From Fabrea salina (Eukaryota; Ciliophora; Heterotrichea; Heterotrichida; Fabreidae): 64,000 nt of DNA. Numbering within the stretch: the first letter of the stretch is position 1; every line of letters starts with the position of its first letter. The notes below the pieces were generated by a model that was given only the letters and a program-made list of their open reading frames with translations, was not told where the DNA came from and made no database searches. The stretch covers positions 168,501 through 232,500 of the forward strand of contig JALIHJ010000042.1 of assembly GCA_022984795.1 (NCBI GenBank), in the 5' to 3' direction. A program made the position numbers and the translations under genes. Below are positions 60,485 through 64,000 of this stretch, piece by piece.

Positions 60485-61747
60485 ATGATCCACATTCCTA
60501 TAAATGGATCAACCTGCCCTCAAAAGTGCAAAGCTATTTCTCATTGTGAATGTGGAGAGTCTTTGTGCACCCACAACATTGTTGACCATGCCACCAAAGC
60601 CCATGTTATTTACCCCGTTACTCGGCAATTGAGTTTGAATCAGTCACTCAAACTAATCTACAAGAAGGAGGAAGAGATCATAAAAGTAAATGAAAGCATT
60701 ATCTCAGAAGTCAAAAAAATGGGCTCCCACCAACTCACTCAACTAGAAAATCTGAGATAAAGAGTAGTTGACTCAGGCATCACTGACCGGGTCAAAGAGG
60801 AAGTAGGTGTAATTGGACCATCTAGAGAACATCTTAACCGACTCAGCGACTTAATCAAGTCACTAGACACCGAAAAGCCCCCTATTGTTTTATCAGGGAG
60901 TGCTGGCAATACGATTAGAGTTTGGGAAGATGACCAGGCTAAAGTACTGGAAGGCCACACTGCCCGAGTTAATTCCTTAGCTGTGTCCCAGAACAAAGAG
61001 GTGCTTGTGTCGGGTAGTGACGACAACACCATTCGAGTATGGAATTTAGTTACTGGCAAAATAGCTCAAGTATTGGAAGGCCACCGCTACGGAGTATTCT
61101 CTGTGGCAATTTCTGGCGACCTAGTGGCTTCTGGCGGTGGGGATGACACACTTAGAGTTTGGAGTTTAGCTTTTGGGCAGCAAACTCTGGTTCTTAAGGG
61201 CCACAGTGATACTGTTAGGTCCATAGCAATTTCAAATAAGGATGAATTTGTTGTTTCAGGCAGCGATGATTGTACGCTCAGGATCTGGAGCTTAATCACT
61301 GGGGAGCTTATTAAAGTCCTTGAAGGTCATAGTGACTGGATAAACTCCGTAGCTGTTTCTAAGAGCGACTTATTTGCTGCTTCTGCAAGTAGTGACCGCA
61401 GTATTAGAGTATGGAGTATTCCTTCTGGAGAGCAGCTTAGAGTTCTTCGAGGGCATACTTTGATTGTGAACTCAGTCGCTATTTCAAGTAACGAGCAGTT
61501 TGTAGTTTCGGGAAGTGCAGACAAAACCATTAGGGTTTGGAGTCTTACTTCCGAAGAATCAATTCAAGTACTCAAAGGACACAGTGGAGAAGTCATTTCA
61601 GTCAACTTATCAAGTGATTCCAAGTATTTAGTGTCTGGAGGTAACATTGCAGACCCTTCAGTTAGGGTTTGGGACCTTAGTAAAGGTCAGCAAGCTCAAT
61701 TGTTGGAAGTCCATTCTCATAACGTGTGGTCAGTTGAGTTTATTTAG
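60485..61747 (+). pseudogene. Zinc-module/WD40 family member with one in-frame TAA
   Basis: The frame starts at ATG 60485 (MIHIPINGSTCPQKCKAISHC) and has a complete zinc module and helical region. TAA at 60758-60760 interrupts it. The reading frame is otherwise continuous to TAG at 61747, through seven WD40 blades ending WSVEFI, with no other lesion. No intron of the local type can remove the TAA. In the neighbouring paralogue the equivalent stretch (LLQTLEEEVDNS) is uninterrupted. A single-base change or a sequencing error would suffice to explain the stop. It could still give a zinc-only product like the 26.1-kb gene, or a propeller from an internal ATG. Confidence 0.72.
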
Positions 61748-62094
61748 TTTGCTTGGTATTCCTTTAGTTCTAGTTTGCGAAGTGTCTTACTATTTTCTTT
61801 GACTATCAGTACTTAAGTTCTGCTACCTCTCATAACTATACTGGCTTCGCTCACGGTGTCTTTACTTGCGTTCCTTTTTAAGTACCTCTTCCATTGGATT
61901 TGGTGAGTCTTCCAGAAATTCAAGGCTGAGTGTCAAATTCTTGTAAGGTGTAGTCCAGCGTAGCTTTGTTTTGGAGTAGTTATGGCACACCAAATACTGG
62001 GGTGTAGACTTTTCTAGTTAAAGTGATAATCCAAACTAATTATTCTTATGCTTAGATTACTTAGCCTAGTTAAAACCACTATTTTAGTATATAA
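61748..62094. other. Intergenic region, nothing recognised
   Basis: About 350 bp, T-rich on the plus strand, between two plus-strand zinc-module/WD40 genes. No frame longer than about 60 codons reads as protein. The right end (TAGTATATAAATG) is the promoter-proximal context of the next gene. Confidence 0.45.
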
Positions 62095-63351
62095 ATGCAA
62101 CACGAAGAACGCTGTCGTAGAAGATGTGAACCTAAAGGACAATGTTATATCTGTAAAACTATTTTGTGTGCTCATAAAGTCATTGAGCATCTTGACAAAG
62201 GTCATATTATCTACCCCCTGCCCTGCCATGTGAAATTCAATCCCACTTTTGAAGAAGAGGAAAAAGTACTTGAATGCAACAGATGTATTCTCAACGAAGT
62301 CTGGAGGATGACTACTGAGAGAATGATCCTGCTCCAGACCTTAGAGGAGGAAGTAGATAACAGTGTTTACACGACCAAAGAGTCATTGACTATTAACCAG
62401 GTTAGAGAAAAGTTAGATGCTATTGAGCCAGTCAGCGAACTGTTGTTCCAACTCAATAACCAAATTGAAGAACTCACTGTTAGATTCTTAGAGCCTGTGG
62501 TTGTTTCCGCAAGTGAAGACCAAACCATTAGGGTGTGGAAGCTAGGACAATCTAAAGTGCTCGAAGGCCACACTGCTCCAATTAAGTCGGTAGCCGTGTC
62601 TCAAAATAGACAGTTGCTTGTGTCGGCTAGTGAAGACAGAACCATTAGGGTATGGAGTTTAGCTACGGGGCAAACAACTAACCTACTAGAAGGTCACACT
62701 CAAGAAGTGTGGTCTGTTGCTGTTTCTAGTGAATATGTGGTGTCTGCAAGCCAAGACAAAACAGTAAGGGTCTGGAGTCTAGATGCCGGGAAACCGATTC
62801 TAATTCTCAAAGGCCATAGAGGTACTGTGGCTTCAGTGGCTATTTCCAGAAACGAAACATTTATTGTCTCAGCTAGTCATGACCTTACTCTCAGAGTGTG
62901 GAGTTTAAGCAACGGAGAACTAATTAGGGTGTTTAAAGGCCACAGTGATTGGGTTAAATCAGTGGCTATTTCTGAAAGTGACCTCTACGCTGTTTCTGGA
63001 AGTTACGACTTCACTGTCAGAGTTTGGAGTCTAGTTTCTGGAGACCAGATTAGTGTTTTGAAGCATAGTGGTTACATCTATTCAGTGGCTATTTCAAGTG
63101 ATGAATGTGTAGTTTCAGCAGGTGAAGAAGGTATCAAGGTTTGGAGTCTTTCTTCTAAAGAAGTAATTAGGGTGCTCAAAGGGCACTCAGGGTCAGTGCT
63201 TTCTGTCAACTTGTCGAGTGACGAAGAGTACTTAGTGTCTGGGGGCAATTTTGCAGACCCTTCGGTTAGAGTTTGGGACCTTTCAACAGGCGAACAAACT
63301 CAGTTGCTGAAAGGTCATACTGATGAAGTCACTTCGGCGATTCTAATTTAA
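62095..63351 (+). CDS. Zinc-module, helical region and seven-bladed WD40 propeller protein
   Basis: A 418-residue intact family member. The N-terminus (MQHEERCRRRCEPKGQC) is the most diverged zinc module, with two residues instead of one between the third and fourth Cys, but all eight ligands are kept. A helical region follows to residue 130 (ERMILLQTLEEEVDNSVYTTK). Seven blades of the form VKSVAISESDLYAVSGSYDF then IRVWSL make the propeller, which closes with VRVWDLSTGEQTQLLKGH. The last blade and a half are nearly identical at nucleotide level to the upstream paralogue (61590-61680 against 63190-63290). Confidence 0.85.
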   Translation: MQHEERCRRRCEPKGQCYICKTILCAHKVIEHLDKGHIIYPLPCHVKFNPTFEEEEKVLECNRCILNEVWRMTTERMILLQTLEEEVDNSVYTTKESLTINQVREKLDAIEPVSELLFQLNNQIEELTVRFLEPVVVSASEDQTIRVWKLGQSKVLEGHTAPIKSVAVSQNRQLLVSASEDRTIRVWSLATGQTTNLLEGHTQEVWSVAVSSEYVVSASQDKTVRVWSLDAGKPILILKGHRGTVASVAISRNETFIVSASHDLTLRVWSLSNGELIRVFKGHSDWVKSVAISESDLYAVSGSYDFTVRVWSLVSGDQISVLKHSGYIYSVAISSDECVVSAGEEGIKVWSLSSKEVIRVLKGHSGSVLSVNLSSDEEYLVSGGNFADPSVRVWDLSTGEQTQLLKGHTDEVTSAILI

Positions 63352-63705
63352 CTTATTGCTTATATCATTTAGAATCAGGTTATTCATTCTTAGTGTTTGT
63401 TATGAGCCACACTCTTAGGCTGTGTTTGTTACAGTCCATTTACTTCTTAGATTTAGTGTTTTACAGTTCTGATTGTGCACTTAGTGTTCCTATTCTCTGA
63501 GATTCCTTTATAGTTAGTAGCCTTATGCTTCATAATTCTTGCCGCTTTAACTTTTTAAGTCCTAAACTACCTTGTATAAACTTTAAGGCATTTATGGCTT
63601 TTACTCCTTCATTCTTTTAGACGAAATTAGGTACTTAAACTGATAGACCAAGACTGTGATGTGCATGAGTTGGTGTTCAACTGCCTAGAAGAAGTTACTC
63701 AATGA
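63352..63705. other. Intergenic region, possibly with the 5' part of the next frame
   Basis: The first 280 bp are T-rich and hold nothing I can name. From about 63635 the plus strand is open in the frame of the following ORF and reads LKLIDQDCDVHELVFNC, then a TGA at 63703-63705 directly before the ATG. A real upstream exon or a recoded TGA cannot be excluded. Confidence 0.35.
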
Positions 63706-63969
63706 ATGAATCAAATAGCTGCAATGCACAACAAGTCAGTGAGTAACCAAGACCTAGAATTGTTCATGAAGCATAGTGGGTCTCTTAGACTGTTCGGAAA
63801 GTTCTGTAGGGAAAAGGAAACAGATATGAGGGCTTACTTGTGGTTCTTTATAAGACGAAAACCAACCCATATAAGAGGTCAGATCAAAAGATCACGAGTT
63901 GATGGGTCTGAACTCAAGGAACTCGTAAACCTTTTTCAAAGACTCACCAAATGGAAAGCTTCTTTCTAG
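63706..63969 (+). CDS. Hypothetical protein or gene fragment
   Basis: An 87-codon frame ending in TAG. The sequence LELFMKHSGSLRLFGKFCREK and AYLWFFIRRKP has amphipathic helices with some likeness to the start of an RGS domain, but this is weak. It continues open protein-like sequence upstream of its ATG, interrupted only by TGA. It may be a fragment of a larger or decayed gene. The base pattern resembles coding DNA in this window more than the flanking gap does. Confidence 0.35.
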   Translation: MNQIAAMHNKSVSNQDLELFMKHSGSLRLFGKFCREKETDMRAYLWFFIRRKPTHIRGQIKRSRVDGSELKELVNLFQRLTKWKASF

Positions 63970-64000
63970 GACTGATAGAAGATAATATTCCAGAAGAGTT

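Noticed and set aside
1-64000. tRNA or rRNA genes, CRISPR arrays, transposases and telomere repeats
   Set aside because: None was recognised on reading both strands; a tRNA scan would be needed to exclude a tRNA in the longer gaps.

Overview
The window reads as macronuclear DNA of a ciliate, most likely a heterotrich of the Stentor/Fabrea type. Four genes are interrupted by exactly 15-nt GT..AG introns. Long reading frames (up to 2,475 aa) use the standard code. Genes sit 0-60 bp apart on both strands, and cilium and kinesin genes are present. The species cannot be named from this sequence. Almost all genes stop with TAA or TAG; TGA is rare. Start codons sit in an A/T context such as AATAAATG or AATAATGG.

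Layout. 0-4 kb: tandem SLC37-type sugar-phosphate transporters, an RBR ubiquitin ligase and a coiled-coil protein. 4-13.5 kb: thiolase, a helical-repeat protein, two disordered proteins, a mitochondrial carrier, a WNK kinase with an unusual C-terminal domain, and an MBL-fold hydrolase. 13.5-17 kb: a nephrocystin-4-like protein. 17-20.8 kb: three tandem minus-strand paralogues with a small Cys/His zinc module, a helical region and a seven-bladed WD40 propeller; one is broken. 20.8-26.6 kb is the disordered part of the window: a decayed DUF229 sulfatase-like gene, an 850-bp gap with extreme G/C homopolymers, a Cys-rich surface protein interrupted by a 152-bp insertion between 16-bp direct repeats, a coiled-coil/TPR protein and a zinc module without a propeller. 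26.8-55.6 kb is dense housekeeping: carnitine acyltransferase, EDC4-like protein, ABHD hydrolase, TBC/EF-hand RabGAP, cathepsin L, class 3 lipase, PIG-O, a giant USP, a calpain-like pseudoprotease, MCU, two RING-H2 proteins, a coiled-coil protein and EIPR1. 55.7-58.6 kb: a bulb-type lectin and a kinesin motor fused in one frame to an HSL-type alpha/beta hydrolase. 58.7-60 kb: a GLUT-type sugar transporter. 60.4-63.4 kb: two more zinc-module/WD40 genes on the plus strand.

The strongest candidates for something undescribed are the zinc-module/WD40 family, whose near-identical blades resemble the recombining propellers of fungal NLR-type receptors, and the kinesin-hydrolase fusion. The IES-like insertion and the WNK kinase with a peptidoglycan-binding-like domain follow. 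No tRNA, rRNA, CRISPR array or transposase was recognised.
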